From contig CAKSGI010000120.1 of assembly GCA_934454005.1 (NCBI GenBank), positions 1-6,015 of the forward strand: DNA of 6,015 nucleotides, read 5' to 3'. This document shows positions 5,423 through 6,015 of this stretch, one piece after another (within the stretch, counting starts at the first letter, position 1; each line of letters opens with the position of its first letter). A model generated the notes under the pieces. The model did not search any database and had not been told where the DNA came from. It saw nothing but the letters and a program-made list of their open reading frames with translations. The DNA is from an uncultured Eubacteriales bacterium (GTDB taxonomy: Bacteria; Bacillota_A; Clostridia; Oscillospirales; Acutalibacteraceae). The position numbers and the translations under genes are program-made.

Positions 5423-5492
5423 TTTTTTTGCATATCTAATTATTATTTAATAACACTTAATATTAGATATGCAATACTTATAAAATAGTTTT
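5410..5492. repeat. Nested inverted repeats after the ATPase gene
   Basis: A 13-bp perfect inverted repeat, TTGCATATCTAAT (5428-5440) against ATTAGATATGCAA (5462-5474), has a 21-base A/T-rich loop and begins 6 bases after the ATPase stop. An outer pair, AAAACTA (5410-5416) and TAGTTTT (5486-5492), encloses it. The T-run lies before rather than after the stem on the + strand, and the - strand has only A after it, so neither strand gives a normal terminator. It may be a poor terminator, an RNA-stability hairpin, or a DNA site such as part of a transfer origin. Confidence 0.55.
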
Positions 5493-5512
5493 AAAGTAGT
5501 TGTATTGTAGTT

Positions 5513-5531
5513 TTACTTTACAGTAAAGTAA
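5513..5531. promoter_or_regulatory. 19-bp perfect palindrome, operator candidate
   Basis: TTACTTTACAGTAAAGTAA has 9-base arms around a single central A. A further AAAGTA word lies just upstream (about 5493-5498). The size and symmetry suit a homodimeric regulator. The winged-helix gene about 140 bases to the right is a candidate partner, but the palindrome is about 90 bases from that gene's promoter, so direct repression would need looping or another promoter. Confidence 0.45.
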
Positions 5532-5610
5532 TATTATAATAAATATATATTATAATAAAAATAATAGGAATATTATTAGAAAATAATAATATACTATAAT
5601 ATAAATGTTA
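5531..5610. other. A/T-only tract with direct and inverted repeats
   Basis: ATATTATAATAAA is repeated at 5531-5543 and 5547-5559, and ATATTATTA (5570-5578) pairs with TAATAATAT (5584-5592) around GAAAA. Almost no G or C is present. A melting region of an origin, or ordinary AT-rich spacer, are both possible. No gene is seen. Confidence 0.35.
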
Positions 5611-5615
5611 TTAAA

Positions 5616-5649
5616 GTTATTGACAAGGACATTAACCGTGAATTAGAAT
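5616..5649 (+). promoter_or_regulatory. Promoter of the winged-helix gene with overlapping symmetry
   Basis: TTGACA (5620-5625), a perfect -35, is 18 bases from TAGAAT (5644-5649), predicting a start near 5656. An imperfect 21-bp inverted repeat centred at 5626 (GTTATTGAC against GGACATTAAC, 7 of 9 arm positions pair) covers the -35 and would suit autorepression. The predicted start coincides with the ribosome site, so the leader would be only about 14 bases. Confidence 0.65.
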
Positions 5650-5669
5650 GTTAACAGGAGGTGAAAAAT

Positions 5670-5960
5670 ATGGATTATACATTAGCAGATTATAAAATAT
5701 TACATTCCTTTGTAAATATAAAGACGGAAGTGAAAAATGGCGATTCTAAAAAAGGAATAAATGCTATGCATGGAATGAATATAAAAGAAATAATGGCTAT
5801 TACAGGATTATCATCAACTAAAGTAAGAAATACAATATCTAATATGATAAGAGATGGCTTAGTTGAATTTGGAGTAAAAAATAGAAACTCAAACACATAT
5901 ATAATAACTAAAAAAGGAAAAGACAGATTGATTGAATTAAAAGGAGATAGAAATAGTTAA
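5670..5960 (+). CDS. Winged helix-turn-helix DNA-binding protein, 96 aa
   Basis: ATG 5670 is chosen over GTG 5661 because AGGAGGTG (5656-5663) gives the right 6-base spacing and overlaps that GTG. Residues 1-35 are a less regular N-terminal part. From 36 a winged-helix domain follows: helix IKEIMAI (38-44), turn, recognition helix of the SSTKVRNTISNMIRDG type (48-63), a wing with GVKNRNSNTYIIT (68-80) and a last basic helix KKGKDRLIEL (81-90). It has the size of a simple regulator and its own promoter with an overlapping inverted repeat, suggesting autoregulation. A second possibility is a relaxosome accessory protein: TcpK of clostridial plasmid pCW3 is a winged-helix protein of similar size acting at the transfer origin, and this gene also lies beside a repeat-rich intergenic region. 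Fold call is good; role open. Confidence 0.7.
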   Translation: MDYTLADYKILHSFVNIKTEVKNGDSKKGINAMHGMNIKEIMAITGLSSTKVRNTISNMIRDGLVEFGVKNRNSNTYIITKKGKDRLIELKGDRNS

Positions 5961-5968
5961 TAAAAATA

Positions 5969-5997
5969 TAGACAAATATAGTTATTTGTAGTAAAAT
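5969..5997 (+). promoter_or_regulatory. Rightward promoter for a gene beyond the window
   Basis: TAGACA (5969-5974) and TAAAAT (5992-5997) are 17 bases apart, predicting a start near 6004. Between them lies an inverted repeat, ACAAATA (5972-5978) and TATTTGT (5983-5989), in a typical repressor position. The gene served would lie just beyond 6015. Confidence 0.5.
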
Positions 5998-5998
5998 A

Positions 5999-6015
5999 TA
6001 CTCACGAGGTGAGTA
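5999..6015 (+). promoter_or_regulatory. Hairpin over a ribosome-binding sequence at window end
   Basis: TACTCAC (5999-6005) and GTGAGTA (6009-6015) form a perfect 7-bp stem with a 3-base loop. The right arm and loop contain GAGGTGAG, a good ribosome-binding sequence, so folding would hide it. The predicted transcription start near 6004 would, however, cut the left arm from the RNA, making the palindrome more likely a DNA operator if that promoter is used. The window ends here. Confidence 0.35.

Noticed and set aside
5690..5896. 68-codon hydrophobic frame on the - strand
   Set aside because: It is the complement of the winged-helix gene, whose + strand frame has a promoter, ribosome site and recognisable fold.

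Overview
The window is very AT-rich (roughly a quarter G+C by eye). Strong AGGAGG-type ribosome sites, GTG/ATG starts and AT-biased codons fit a low-GC Gram-positive of the Clostridium type. A small secretion/conjugation gene set, a possible addiction-type peptide and a 1.6 kb gene-free stretch suggest a plasmid, plasmid-prophage or integrative conjugative element rather than core chromosome. No relaxase, replication initiator or integrase is visible, so the type of element cannot be fixed from this window.

Positions 1-1609 hold no convincing gene. The first 660 bases are almost free of C on the + strand (hand count 154 G, 23 C), with a G/T-rich core at 558-672. An almost pure A/T tract follows, then a 19-bp perfect hairpin with a T-run at 862-915. 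Beyond about 950 the bias reverses (951-1200: 49 C, 18 G). Further right lie a diverged ~25-bp direct repeat and a cluster of TAAGCAA heptads just ahead of the first gene.

Positions 1610-5422 look like one rightward transfer/secretion gene cluster: a 54-aa ribbon-helix-helix-like protein, translationally coupled to a 155-aa membrane protein; a 139-aa VirB2/CagC-like pilin candidate; and a 786-aa VirD4/HerA-type ATPase. The likely picture is that the two small membrane proteins supply membrane or pilus subunits and the ATPase drives DNA or protein export, with the first small protein acting as autoregulator. The ATPase is recognised well, the pilin moderately, and the others by architecture only.

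Inside this cluster, on the opposite strand at about 2277-2560, is a complete miniature transcription unit: promoter-like hexamers, a good ribosome site, a 26-codon hydrophobic peptide, a structured 3' region and an intrinsic terminator. A promoter-like sequence on the + strand points into its 3' end. This is the layout of a type I toxin-antitoxin locus and is the most interesting candidate here.

Positions 5423-5669 are an intergenic region full of inverted repeats and A/T tracts, followed by a promoter and a 96-aa winged-helix DNA-binding protein. The last 50 bases hold another promoter-like sequence and a hairpin over a ribosome-binding sequence, probably belonging to a gene beyond the window.
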